The notes under the pieces were generated by a model. The model had not been told where the DNA came from. It searched no databases and saw only the letters and a program-made list of their open reading frames with translations. DNA of 55,422 bases from an uncultured bacterium. Lineage in GTDB: Bacteria > Bacillota > Clostridia > Oscillospirales > Acutalibacteraceae. The position numbers were made by a program, and so were the translations under genes. Shown one piece after another: positions 1 through 8,978 of this stretch; position 1 is the stretch's first letter; every line of letters begins with the position of its first letter. The DNA is taken from the NCBI GenBank assembly GCA_905215855.1, contig CAJMRT010000010.1, positions 1 to 55,422 of the forward strand, read 5' to 3'.

Positions 1-44
1 GGTTACATTCTGCGAAAATTTGAGGTCAGTTGGTGGGTGTACTT

Positions 45-710
45 ATGGCGAAGAAACAAATCAAGTCAAAACAAAGGGTAGCCGATTACGGTGAGGTCTA
101 TACTAATGACCGAGAAGTAAAAGCAATGTGCAACCTTGTTAAAGACGAAACGGAACGCATTGATTCACGGTTTCTTGAACCAGCCTGCGGTAACGGAAAT
201 TTTCTTGCAGAAATTCTTACCCGAAAGCTTGAGGTTTGCAAGCGAAAGTACAAACGCAGCCCTCTTGATTATGAAAAGTATTCGGTACTCGCAGCAAGCT
301 CCATATACGGTGTCGATATATTGCAGGACAACGTGCTTGATTGCAGAAAGCGTATGTTTGCAATATGGGATAAGCAGTATAAGGCTGTATGCAAAAGCAT
401 GTGCAACGAACAGACTAAAGAAGCCGTAAAATTCATTTTCAGCCGCAACATTGTATGCGGCAACGCACTCACCCTAATGACAGTCGATGAAAACGGAAAT
501 GACACAGATATTCCAATAGTTTTTTCAGAATGGGCACTTATCACAGATTCACAGATGCAGAGAAGCGACTATACCTTTGAACAGTTGCTTAAAGAGCAGG
601 AGCCTGACAAAGACGAACAGTTATCATTGGTAAGTGATACACCGTCTGATGAGGGCATCTTTCTGAAAAAATACATCACACATTACAGGAGGGTGCAGAA
701 AAATGGCTGA
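45..710 (+). CDS. N6-adenine methylase-like protein of a restriction-modification cassette
   Basis: Small (about 221 aa) SAM-dependent methyltransferase-like protein. A motif I (FLEPACGNGNFL, about residue 42) is clear and is preceded by a VYTN..EV stretch typical of N6-adenine methylases. I see no (N/D/S)PP(Y/F) catalytic motif, so it may be a partial or non-catalytic partner of the next gene, whose N-terminus is similar (VFTPPEV, then FLDPACKSGVFL). ATG at 45 is preferred because GGTGG lies just upstream; an in-frame TTG at 30 is the alternative. The stop overlaps the next start in ATGGCTGA, implying translational coupling. Whether any restriction gene lies left of the window cannot be seen. 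Confidence 0.7.
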   Translation: MAKKQIKSKQRVADYGEVYTNDREVKAMCNLVKDETERIDSRFLEPACGNGNFLAEILTRKLEVCKRKYKRSPLDYEKYSVLAASSIYGVDILQDNVLDCRKRMFAIWDKQYKAVCKSMCNEQTKEAVKFIFSRNIVCGNALTLMTVDENGNDTDIPIVFSEWALITDSQMQRSDYTFEQLLKEQEPDKDEQLSLVSDTPSDEGIFLKKYITHYRRVQKNG

Positions 711-2226
711 CAGCTTATTCAATGAAATTTACAATCCCGATGTTTTGTCCTGCCTTGCTAACCTATCAAACGACGAGGTTTTTACACCGCCTGAAGTTGC
801 TAACGCTATGCTTGATATGCTGCCGCAGGAGCTTTTCAGCAATCCTGACACAACATTTCTTGACCCTGCGTGCAAATCGGGTGTTTTTTTACGTGAAATT
901 GCAAAAAGGCTTATCAGCGGACTTGAAGTGCAAATTCCCGACTTGCAGAAACGCATAGACCATATTTTTCACAAACAGCTTTTTGGTATAGCAATTACCG
1001 AACTGACAAGTCTGCTGTCACGCAGAAGCGTGTATTGCTCAAAATATCCAAACACAGAATACTCCGTAAGTAGGTTTCCCGATGTTGAGGGAAATATACG
1101 ATACAAGCGCATAAAGCATACATGGCAGGACGGAAAATGCATTTATTGCGGTGCATCTCAGAAAGAATACAATAGAGATAGTTTGCTCGAATCCCACGCA
1201 TATCAATTTATACATTCAGGTGATAAAGAAAGGGTCTTTGATATGAAATTCGACGTAATTATCTCAAATCCTCCGTATCAATTAAACGACGGTGGAAATG
1301 GAAAAAGCGCAAAACCTATTTATCAACATTTTGTAAATCGTGCAAAATTATTAAAGCCAAAGTATATAACGATGATTATACCATCAAGATGGTTTAGCGG
1401 AGGAAAAGGACTTGATGATTTCCGTAAAGAAATGCTTTCAGACAGAAGAATTGAGAAGTTGGTTGATTATGAAAATTTTAAAGATGTATTTCCTGGTGTT
1501 GATTTAGCTGGTGGAGCGTGTTATTTTCTTTGGAATAGGGATTATAACGGAATGTGCGAAGTAACTAATTTTGATAAATCCAAACCATTAACCTCAAATA
1601 GATATCTGGATGAAAATGAAATATTTATTCGACAAAACTTAGCTGTAAAGATTGTAAAAAAAATACAAAAACAAAACAAGTACTATTTGAATAAAAAAGT
1701 ATCCTCAAGAAAGCCTTTCGGAATACCAACAAATTATCCACCAAAAGAAAACGGCATACCATGTTGGTTTATTCAAAGGATAGGTAAGAAGTACGCTGAT
1801 AAAAAAGATATCATTGATAATAATCAACTACTAAATAAGTGGAAATTACTTGTGCCTAAAGCTCCAATAGCAGGCCAGACAGATTTCACAAAGCCTGTTG
1901 GATTTTATTATGACGGAAATATAAGGCTTGCTGCTCCTGGCGAATGTTGTACAGAATCATGGATTGTTGCAGGTGCATTTGACACAAGGGAAGAAACATT
2001 GAATTTTAAATCTTATTTATTTACAAAAGTTGTACGTTTTCTGTTATTACAGACTGTTGTATCACAAGATGTAACAAAAAAGAATTTTTGTTTTGTCCCC
2101 GATTTAAGAAAGTATAATATCACATACACTGATGAATATTTAATAGATTTATGGGGCATCAGCAAAGATGAATGGAATTACATTGATTCAAGAATTTGTA
2201 ATATAGGTGGTGACGACAATGGCTGA
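703..2226 (+). CDS. Eco57I-like N6-adenine DNA methyltransferase
   Basis: A 507-aa DNA adenine methylase. Motif I (FLDPACKSGVFL, about residues 49-60) binds SAM and motif IV (ISNPPYQL, about residue 187) is the catalytic NPPY. Between them is a CxxC element (CIYCGAS) followed by an HAYQFIH segment, as in the Eco57I-type methylases of restriction systems. The part after NPPY should be the target-recognition half. Base composition changes: up to about 1230 the gene is moderate GC, while from about 1240 to 2200 it is clearly AT-rich, and the following gene returns to moderate GC. This suggests exchange of the recognition half. It overlaps both neighbours by the same ATGGCTGA arrangement, so the three genes form one unit. 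Confidence 0.88.
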   Translation: MADSLFNEIYNPDVLSCLANLSNDEVFTPPEVANAMLDMLPQELFSNPDTTFLDPACKSGVFLREIAKRLISGLEVQIPDLQKRIDHIFHKQLFGIAITELTSLLSRRSVYCSKYPNTEYSVSRFPDVEGNIRYKRIKHTWQDGKCIYCGASQKEYNRDSLLESHAYQFIHSGDKERVFDMKFDVIISNPPYQLNDGGNGKSAKPIYQHFVNRAKLLKPKYITMIIPSRWFSGGKGLDDFRKEMLSDRRIEKLVDYENFKDVFPGVDLAGGACYFLWNRDYNGMCEVTNFDKSKPLTSNRYLDENEIFIRQNLAVKIVKKIQKQNKYYLNKKVSSRKPFGIPTNYPPKENGIPCWFIQRIGKKYADKKDIIDNNQLLNKWKLLVPKAPIAGQTDFTKPVGFYYDGNIRLAAPGECCTESWIVAGAFDTREETLNFKSYLFTKVVRFLLLQTVVSQDVTKKNFCFVPDLRKYNITYTDEYLIDLWGISKDEWNYIDSRICNIGGDDNG

Positions 2227-5143
2227 TAATCAGTTTTTTGCACCACGTCCGCAAATCAATCCCACAATCTACGCATACGAGCTTGTGGATGTTCCCTCTC
2301 ATAAAGGCTACATAAAGGTAGGCTTTACCGAAAGAAATGTTAAAAGCCGTATAAAGGAACAGATGCACACCAGCGGTGTGCAATACAAGATTCTATTCAG
2401 TCATTCCTCTATGCGCCCCGACGGTTCCTGCTTTACCGACCACGATGTTCACAGTATTCTAAAACGCAGAGGTAAGCAACAGCTTAACAGCGGTAACGAC
2501 CGCAACGAATGGTACAAATGCACGGTTGATGACATAAAATCTGCCGTTAATGAGCTTATAACAGGCAAGGTTGCGTCTGAAAACAGAACGGCAAGTTTTG
2601 AAATGCGCCCCGAACAGTACAGAGCAGTTGAACGAACAATAAAATATTTTAAAGAAGCTAAAGCTGCCGAACCAAATCGCACGCCAAAGTTTTTATGGAA
2701 TGCAAAAATGCGTTTTGGCAAAACCTTTGCGTCATATCAGCTTGCAAGGAAGATGAATTTTAAGCGTGTACTTGTTCTCACCTTCAAGCCTGCCGTTGAA
2801 TCGGCATGGCGTGAAGATCTGATAACTCACATTGACTTTGAAGGCTGGCAGTTTATTTCCAACAAAGACGCTGCAAACCGAAAAACTACAATTGACCATA
2901 TGTTTGAACAGGCTGATAAGTCACAGCCTATTGTTGTTTTCGGTTCGTTTCAGGATTTGCTCGGCACAACTGAATCAGGTGCAATCAAACCTAAAAATGA
3001 ATTTATACACAGCAACAACTGGGATTTAGTTATCTTTGACGAGTATCATTACGGTGCGTGGCGTGAGAACACAAAAAAGCTCTTTGAAAAGCCTGATGAA
3101 GAGGTTGATGTTGACTTCGATATGGAAAAGTACAAAAATGATGAAGCCGACAATGCCTATAATGAAAGCTTTATTGAGATTACAACAGACCATTATCTAT
3201 TTTTATCGGGAACGCCGTTTCGTGCCATAAACAGCGGAGAATTCATTGAAGAACAGATTTTCAACTGGACTTATTCGGATGAGCAGTCCGCAAAAGAAAA
3301 TTGGAAAGGCTCTGATAATCCTTATCTTGCTCTTCCGAGAATGGTTATGCTCACCTATAAAATGCCTGAGGATATCCGTCAGGTTGCAATGCAGGGTGAA
3401 TTTAACGAATTTGACTTAAATGTTTTCTTCTCTGCAAAAGGAAAAGGCAAAGAAGCGAGATTTGTGTACGAAAACGAGGTACAAAGCTGGCTAAATCTTA
3501 TGACAGGCAAGCATCTGCCTGCAAATCTTGTCGACCTGAAATTAGGTAAGGATAGACGTCCGCCTATGCCGTTTTCAGATGTAAGACTGCTGAATGTGCT
3601 CTCTCATACTCTTTGGTTCCTGCCAAATGTTGCCTCCTGCTATGCAATGAAAAATCTGCTCGAACAAAAGCAAAATACTTTTTATCACGAATACAAAATC
3701 AACCTTTGCGCAGGTACATCTGCAGGTATCGGACTTGACGCTCTTGCTCCTGTTCTGAAATCTATGTGCAATCCGCTTAAAACCAAAACAATTACCTTAA
3801 CCTGCGGCAAACTGACAACAGGTGTTACAGTAAGGCCGTGGACGGGAATATTTATGCTCCGTAATTTAAAAAGTCCCGAAACATATTTTCAGGCGGCATT
3901 CAGGGTGCAATCTCCGTGGGAGATTATAAATGAGATCGGAGAAAAAGAAATTATTAAGCACGAGTGCTATGTATTTGATTTTGCTCTTGACAGAGCATTA
4001 CGACAGATTTCCGACTACAGCTGTCGGCTGAATATCAATGAAAGCAACCCTGAAAAGAAAGTAGCTGAGTTTATTAATTTTCTGCCTGTGCTTGCATACG
4101 ACGGAAGTACTATGAAACAAATCAGCGCACAGGATATTCTTGATATTGCAATGTCGGGTACTTCTGCAACTTTGCTTGCAAAGCGTTGGGAATCAGCTTT
4201 ACTTGTAAATGTTGACAACGATACTCTAAAACGTCTTTTTGCTAATGAACAGGCCATGAAGGCTTTGATGAGTATAGAGGGATTTCGCTCGTTAAATCAG
4301 GACATTGAAACAATTATCAATAAATCTGAAGCAGTTAAGAAGGCTAAAAAAGAGAAGGATAAACTAACTCAGAATGAAAAGAAAGAAATCAGCGAAGAGG
4401 AAAAAGAGTTTAAATCAAAGCGCAAACAAATTCAGGAAAAGCTGATTAAATTTGCAACCCGTGTTCCGATCTTTATGTACCTGACCGACTGCCGTGAGCG
4501 TTCTCTCAAAGATGTTATCACTCAGCTTGAACCGGGATTGTTTAAGAAAGTAACAGGACTTGATGTCAAGGATTTTGAACTGCTTTGCTCGCTTGGAGTA
4601 TTCAATGCCGGCTTGATGAATGACGCAATTTTCAAATTCAAGCGATACGAGGATTCAAGCCTTTCTTACACAGGAATCAACAAACACGAAAACGAAGATA
4701 TCGGTGGTTGGGATACTGTCATCAAACGTAAAGAATATGAACAGTTATTCTACAATCAACAAGCAACTATGTCCGCTGATAATCTTGATGAAGTAACCGA
4801 TGACGATGATGCTATTGATATTATGGCAGAAACTAATCAGCTTTCAGATTTTCAAACAGACGATAAAGCACAAATTAAAGAATCTGGCCTTGTTACTTCA
4901 AGCTATGGTATTAGTCAAAGCATCAACTCAAAAACTACAAAGCCAAAGACTAAACAAAAAAGCGAGAATTTTAATCTTCCTGCTGTTAAAGTCGATGATA
5001 CTGTGCAACATAAATTGTTTGGAACGGGAACGGTCAGCAAAATCGATAAAGCGCAAAAGTATATCTATGTCAGATTTGATAAAGGTGAAAAAATGTTTGT
5101 TTTTGACTATGTGTTTAAGAATGGACTGTTAACGTTAACCTAA
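2219..5143 (+). CDS. GIY-YIG-like/T5orf172 domain plus superfamily 2 helicase, restriction subunit
   Basis: A 974-aa multidomain protein, probably the restriction subunit of the upstream methylases. Residues about 15-110 resemble T5orf172/Mug113-type GIY-YIG nucleases (AYELVD, then YIKVGFTERNVKSRI). An SF2 helicase core follows, with a Walker A-like MRFGKT at 164-169, DEYH at 274-277 (motif II) and LSGTPF (motif III). A Lys/Glu-rich stretch with coiled-coil character lies around 700-760. The C-terminal 60 residues (HKLFGTGTVSKI...YIYVRFDKGEKMF) resemble the small beta-barrel at the end of UvrD/PcrA-type proteins. The start at 2219 is chosen for the AGGTGG ribosome site and the ATGGCTGA overlap. 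Cleavage activity is inferred from domain content. Confidence 0.8.
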   Translation: MADNQFFAPRPQINPTIYAYELVDVPSHKGYIKVGFTERNVKSRIKEQMHTSGVQYKILFSHSSMRPDGSCFTDHDVHSILKRRGKQQLNSGNDRNEWYKCTVDDIKSAVNELITGKVASENRTASFEMRPEQYRAVERTIKYFKEAKAAEPNRTPKFLWNAKMRFGKTFASYQLARKMNFKRVLVLTFKPAVESAWREDLITHIDFEGWQFISNKDAANRKTTIDHMFEQADKSQPIVVFGSFQDLLGTTESGAIKPKNEFIHSNNWDLVIFDEYHYGAWRENTKKLFEKPDEEVDVDFDMEKYKNDEADNAYNESFIEITTDHYLFLSGTPFRAINSGEFIEEQIFNWTYSDEQSAKENWKGSDNPYLALPRMVMLTYKMPEDIRQVAMQGEFNEFDLNVFFSAKGKGKEARFVYENEVQSWLNLMTGKHLPANLVDLKLGKDRRPPMPFSDVRLLNVLSHTLWFLPNVASCYAMKNLLEQKQNTFYHEYKINLCAGTSAGIGLDALAPVLKSMCNPLKTKTITLTCGKLTTGVTVRPWTGIFMLRNLKSPETYFQAAFRVQSPWEIINEIGEKEIIKHECYVFDFALDRALRQISDYSCRLNINESNPEKKVAEFINFLPVLAYDGSTMKQISAQDILDIAMSGTSATLLAKRWESALLVNVDNDTLKRLFANEQAMKALMSIEGFRSLNQDIETIINKSEAVKKAKKEKDKLTQNEKKEISEEEKEFKSKRKQIQEKLIKFATRVPIFMYLTDCRERSLKDVITQLEPGLFKKVTGLDVKDFELLCSLGVFNAGLMNDAIFKFKRYEDSSLSYTGINKHENEDIGGWDTVIKRKEYEQLFYNQQATMSADNLDEVTDDDDAIDIMAETNQLSDFQTDDKAQIKESGLVTSSYGISQSINSKTTKPKTKQKSENFNLPAVKVDDTVQHKLFGTGTVSKIDKAQKYIYVRFDKGEKMFVFDYVFKNGLLTLT

Positions 5144-5195
5144 GGATATATACCGAGATTATTAAACACAGGCAAAATTAGTACTGACACATAAT

Positions 5196-5230
5196 AAAGC
5201 ACGAAAAAGGATTAAAGTTTTTCGTGCTTT
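5196..5230 (+). terminator. Intrinsic terminator of the restriction-modification operon
   Basis: A perfect 13-bp stem (5196-5208 pairs with 5218-5230) with a 9-nt loop, followed by a T-rich tail, 53 nt after the helicase stop. Confidence 0.85.
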
Positions 5231-5302
5231 TATTCTATTTTGTTTTCATGCCAAATACGGATGTTTATAATAGAGATTCTTTATCATAGAATAATAAATT
5301 CA

Positions 5303-5314
5303 TCAATTTATATA
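5303..5314. repeat. Left target-site duplication of the IS30-family element
   Basis: The 12-mer TCAATTTATATA here recurs at 6806-6817, immediately outside the right inverted repeat. The matches end exactly at the element on both sides, as expected for a target duplication. Confidence 0.75.
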
Positions 5315-5315
5315 G

Positions 5316-5343
5316 GTAAATTCTCAGAGTAAATGCAACAGTG
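5316..5343. repeat. Left terminal inverted repeat of the IS
   Basis: Starts GTAAATTCTCAGAGTAAATG. It matches the reverse complement of 6777-6804 at 27 of 28 positions. Confidence 0.85.
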
Positions 5344-5512
5344 GCAAAAGGTAGCATTTAACTTGAGAAATCGGTAGCATTTAGTTTGAGAAATGGTTAA
5401 AACAGTAACTAAAACAAGGCAAAATTAGCGTTAAAAAGTAAAAATAGGCATAGCAAAGCTAGCTCGAGAGAAAAAATTTCTCAGACTAAATGCAAGTATG
5501 GTTGCATTTACC

Positions 5513-6696
5513 TTAATAAATATTTTTAAGTAATTTTGGCGATTGAATTACATCTTTCGGATCAATTTGAGATATACCCAAAACTGATGCTAACTCAGTC
5601 GAATAATAGAAAGAAAACATTTCAAATGAGCTTTTGCCGTTGAATTGTTTTCTTTTTACGGAGTTAATATGTGAAAAGATAAGGTTAATGGTATCTTGTG
5701 TAAATTCATCAAAAGAAGAACCCGATGGAACAATATCTCTAAAAAGAGTATGGTTTTTCTCTATGTGTGGCTTTTCCTGCGGAGAACTCGGCTCACAAAA
5801 GAAAAGCTTTGTTTCGGGATTTCCGTTAACATCATTTTCAAATTTATGAACAAAACTGAACTCACTTCCATTATCTGTCAACAAAACAGGAACTAAATCA
5901 CCAAAGTTAGTTCCTAGAGAATTAAATTTTGTTTTTAATTCCTGTATTTTATTTGCAGCTTCTAATGCTGTTTTGTTTTCAAGTAATAACCCAATCATAA
6001 AGTCGCAGTTAATGAAGTGTAGGGTCATAATTACTTTACCGCCGATTCTACCTATTACGGTATCTAATTCAGCAATAGGAACATCAGGATTATCTGTAAT
6101 ATATTCAATAAAATCTTGATAGCTACGCCCTTTTTTAGACAGTTGGGTATACTTTCTTTTTTAGCAGATTTACGAGGTTTAAACTTTACTGCTCTTGGCA
6201 AGTCGATTAAACCAATGGTGTAATACTGCTTGTTAATGTGTCTGTAAACAGTAGCAACCGAAACCGGTAATTCATTAGCTTTTATTGCGTGGTAAATATG
6301 TTGCCCCTTTTTAACAGCTTCCGAAATTATCTTTTCAGTTTCGTAAAATTCTTCTTTCCCCAAAGCAATACCGCTTCTTGCTTCAACAAGAGTTTCTTCG
6401 TACTGCTTTTGAGCATATTTAGCAGAATATACTTGTCTTGTGTAGGGGTAATTGCTACGACTTCTTTTACTGCACCCATTGCAAACGAATGGCGCTTTAA
6501 GTAGTTTTGGGCAAACATCATCAGTTCGCACAAAACTATTTCTGTTAACCTGCAAATGCAGTTTAACCTCTCGTGAAATGGTTGTTTGGTTTTTGCCGAT
6601 TCGATTTGCGATTGTCTTAAAGGTCATTCCTTTTGACAAGCACTCTTGTATTTCGATTCGATCTTGCAAGCTCATATGCTTGTTTTTGCTGCTCAT
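5513..6696 (-). pseudogene. IS30-family transposase, frameshifted at an A AAA AAG site
   Basis: DDE transposase of the IS30 family read in two frames. The first part (6696 down to about 6130) has the N-terminal helix-turn-helix (MSLQDRIEIQECLSKGMTF...IANRIGKNQTTISREV) and a Cys-containing linker. The second part continues in the -1 frame with GRSYQDFIEYI, ELDTVIGRIGG (first catalytic Asp), LLTDNGSEF (second Asp) and EKPHIEKNH (Glu). The frames meet at A AAA AAG (6136 to 6130, minus strand), a classical -1 slippery heptamer. One extra A would also restore a single frame, so either programmed frameshifting or a one-base deletion explains it. ATG at 6696 is preceded by GGAGG. Confidence 0.8.
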
Positions 6697-6776
6697 TGTT
6701 TGAAAACCTCCTTCAAGATTTCTCAAACTTAATGCTACCATATTTTCTTTCTCAGATTAAATGCAATCGCAAATTG

Positions 6777-6804
6777 CACTGTTGCATTTACTTTGAGAAT
6801 TTAC
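6777..6804. repeat. Right terminal inverted repeat of the IS
   Basis: Reverse complement of the left repeat at 5316-5343 with one mismatch. Confidence 0.85.
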
Positions 6805-6805
6805 T

Positions 6806-6817
6806 TCAATTTATATA
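6806..6817. repeat. Right target-site duplication of the IS
   Basis: Second copy of TCAATTTATATA (first at 5303-5314), directly outside the right end of the element. Confidence 0.75.
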
Positions 6818-6851
6818 TTAAACAAAATATTATCGTGTCGTAAATTTATTA

Positions 6852-6880
6852 TCGACAGATTATACATTCCGTGCTATAAT
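6852..6880 (+). promoter_or_regulatory. Promoter of the dNTPase cassette
   Basis: TCGACA (-35, one mismatch from consensus), a 17-nt spacer and TATAAT (-10) lie 52 nt before the dNTPase start, outside the IS. The cassette therefore has its own promoter. Confidence 0.75.
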
Positions 6881-6931
6881 AAAACATATATCGAAATATT
6901 CAGTTTATTTTACAATAAGGATGGTGTAATT

Positions 6932-8164
6932 ATGTCAACAAAAGTTTTTAAATCCGTGGCAGTAACAAACAAACATCCAAATTGGGAAATGTTAACATCA
7001 AGACCAAGCGAACTCTATTCTCGCTCCGATGATGTCAGAAGTCCCTTTGCAAGAGATTTTACACGAATTCTTCATTCAATGGCATACAGACGTCTAAAAC
7101 ATAAAACACAGGTTTTCTTTAATATTAACAATGATCATATTTGTACAAGGATGGAACATGTCAACCATGTTGATTCTGTTAGTTCAACTATTGCAAGAGA
7201 ATTAGGATTGAATGATGAACTTACAAAAGCAATTTCTATTGGTCACGATCTTGGACATGCACCATTTGGCCACCACGGTGAAAAAGTTATAAGTAAATTA
7301 ACTGAAAAACATTTAGATAAAAAATTTTGGCATGAACAGAACGGATTAAGATTTGTTGATAAAATTGAATTACTTGAAGATAACTATAAAGTCGGAAAGA
7401 ATTTAGATCTTACATACGCTGTACGTGATGGTATCATTTCCCACTGCGGAGAATTAGATGAAAACGGGTTGCGTCCACGAGACGAATTAATCGACCTGAA
7501 TGATTTTACTTCTGCCGGACAATATCAGCCTGCTACTTGGGAAGGATGCGTAGTTAAAATATCTGATAAAATAGCATATGTCGGCAGAGACATTGAAGAT
7601 GCAATCAATTTAGGTTTTCTGGATAAAAAAGATCAAAACAAACTCTTAAAAATGGCACGCTCAAATGATGAAAATGTTATGAATACAACTGTAATAATGC
7701 ATAATATGATTATTGATATATGTAAAAATAGCACTCCGGAAAAAGGGATTTCATTAAGCAAAACTTTTTTAGACCAGTTAAATGAAATAAAGAGTTTTAA
7801 TTACGAACATATTTATGGTAATAAGAGATTTATACCATTTATGCATTACGCAGAATTAATTATTACTGAAATTTTTAATATTCTTCTTGAATGTTATGAC
7901 GGAAAACACACTTTTTCTGCATTGAAAGCAAATTTGCAATATTCAAAAAAGTTATTAGACTCATTTACCAAATGGTTATGCAAATATTGTGATAGTGAAA
8001 TTATCCCGGACGAATACATTGACAATAGCGTTGTTCTGGATAATGAAAAAATTTATGGAAAACTTGATAACGAAAATTTATACATTCAAGCAATTATAGA
8101 TTACATTTCCGGAATGACAGATCATTTTGCAATTGATATTTTTAATGAGATGATTACTTATTAA
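6932..8164 (+). CDS. dgt: HD-domain dGTPase-like dNTP triphosphohydrolase
   Basis: A 410-aa deoxynucleoside triphosphate triphosphohydrolase, which would hydrolyse dNTPs to deoxynucleosides and triphosphate. The family hallmarks are present: AYRRLKHKTQVF near residue 51, TRMEHVNHV (metal ligand H76), GHDLGHAPFGHHGE (H105, D106) and SDKIAY (D212). Length is normal for the bacterial family. Family members act in dNTP pool control, and some deplete dNTPs as anti-phage defence. Here the gene lies in an AT-rich accessory cassette, followed 57 nt later by a membrane protein and then a radical SAM gene in the same direction, so a defence role is plausible but inferred. Confidence 0.88.
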   Translation: MSTKVFKSVAVTNKHPNWEMLTSRPSELYSRSDDVRSPFARDFTRILHSMAYRRLKHKTQVFFNINNDHICTRMEHVNHVDSVSSTIARELGLNDELTKAISIGHDLGHAPFGHHGEKVISKLTEKHLDKKFWHEQNGLRFVDKIELLEDNYKVGKNLDLTYAVRDGIISHCGELDENGLRPRDELIDLNDFTSAGQYQPATWEGCVVKISDKIAYVGRDIEDAINLGFLDKKDQNKLLKMARSNDENVMNTTVIMHNMIIDICKNSTPEKGISLSKTFLDQLNEIKSFNYEHIYGNKRFIPFMHYAELIITEIFNILLECYDGKHTFSALKANLQYSKKLLDSFTKWLCKYCDSEIIPDEYIDNSVVLDNEKIYGKLDNENLYIQAIIDYISGMTDHFAIDIFNEMITY

Positions 8165-8221
8165 CTATTTTATAGCAAATATATTTTAAAATGAATAAAT
8201 ATTGATTATCAGGGTGATAGT

Positions 8222-8974
8222 ATGAAAAACATAAAAGTAATTATTAGTAAAATACTCCATTCTCCTAATATAATTGTATGCTTTATTGGAATATTTTTTA
8301 TTTTAATTTCTGTAACAATAGGAACAGGAAATACTATTTCAATAATATTCATAAGTATAGGAACTTCTATTTTGGCTAGTGGAGTAATCTCTTTTATAAA
8401 TTACTTTTCCAAAATTCGAGAAGAAAATTATAAACATATGCTAAGATATTGGGGATTAAGTGAAATATATAAAACACGTGCTGAAATGAATAGTGAAAGC
8501 AACAAAGAATTAAAAAAAGCAAAATCACTTGAAATCTGTGCTATGGGATTAAAAGGATACCGAGATGCACAAACACCTTTAATAAAATCAAGAGTTTCCA
8601 AAGGGCTAAACATAAAGATACTAACGCTTTCTCCAGATAGTAAATATGCATTCGAAATTGATAAGACTGAGGGAATACTTGAAGGCTCTACAAAAGACTC
8701 GATTAAAGAATTAATTAAGTGGATAGATGAAATAAAAAAAGAGCAAAAATATGATGGGCAAATTGAGTTACGCACTTATGATCATTATCCATATGATTTT
8801 TACTTTTCTATAGATGGTAACCTCTATATTGGACCATATCAAAATAAAACAAGTCAGCAAACTATAACATATAGATTTAAAAAAGATAGCGAAGGATATA
8901 AATATTACAAAAATTATTTTGATATACTTTGGCAAAACAGCAAAAAGGAAAACACAGAAAAAAGCAAGGTGTAA
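8222..8974 (+). CDS. Two-TM protein with PLD-like cytoplasmic domain, function unknown
   Basis: A 250-aa protein. Two hydrophobic helices lie at about residues 16-34 and 38-62, then a charged linker, then a soluble domain of about 160 residues. That domain has features of a phospholipase-D-like fold: an AKSLEICAMGLKGYRD strand-helix start, an ISKGLNIKILTL-like strand, then DFYFSIDGNLYIGPY near residue 200. No HKD catalytic motif is visible, so it may sense a ligand or act as scaffold rather than as a nuclease. GGGTG precedes the ATG. Only 4 nt separate its stop from the radical SAM start. I do not recognise a named family with certainty. Confidence 0.7.
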   Translation: MKNIKVIISKILHSPNIIVCFIGIFFILISVTIGTGNTISIIFISIGTSILASGVISFINYFSKIREENYKHMLRYWGLSEIYKTRAEMNSESNKELKKAKSLEICAMGLKGYRDAQTPLIKSRVSKGLNIKILTLSPDSKYAFEIDKTEGILEGSTKDSIKELIKWIDEIKKEQKYDGQIELRTYDHYPYDFYFSIDGNLYIGPYQNKTSQQTITYRFKKDSEGYKYYKNYFDILWQNSKKENTEKSKV

Positions 8975-8978
8975 AACA

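Larger units (their letters stand above)
5315..6805 (-). mobile_element. IS30-family insertion sequence
   Basis: A 1491-bp element bounded by 28-bp terminal inverted repeats (5316-5343 and 6777-6804) that differ at one position, flanked by a 12-bp duplication. It carries one transposase frame on the minus strand, split by a frameshift. Subterminal DNA holds further copies of related 20-22-bp motifs: 5350-5371, 5373-5394 and 5477-5496 on the left, 6718-6739 and 6748-6766 on the right. These may bind transposase. The element separates the restriction cassette from the dNTPase cassette. Confidence 0.88.
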
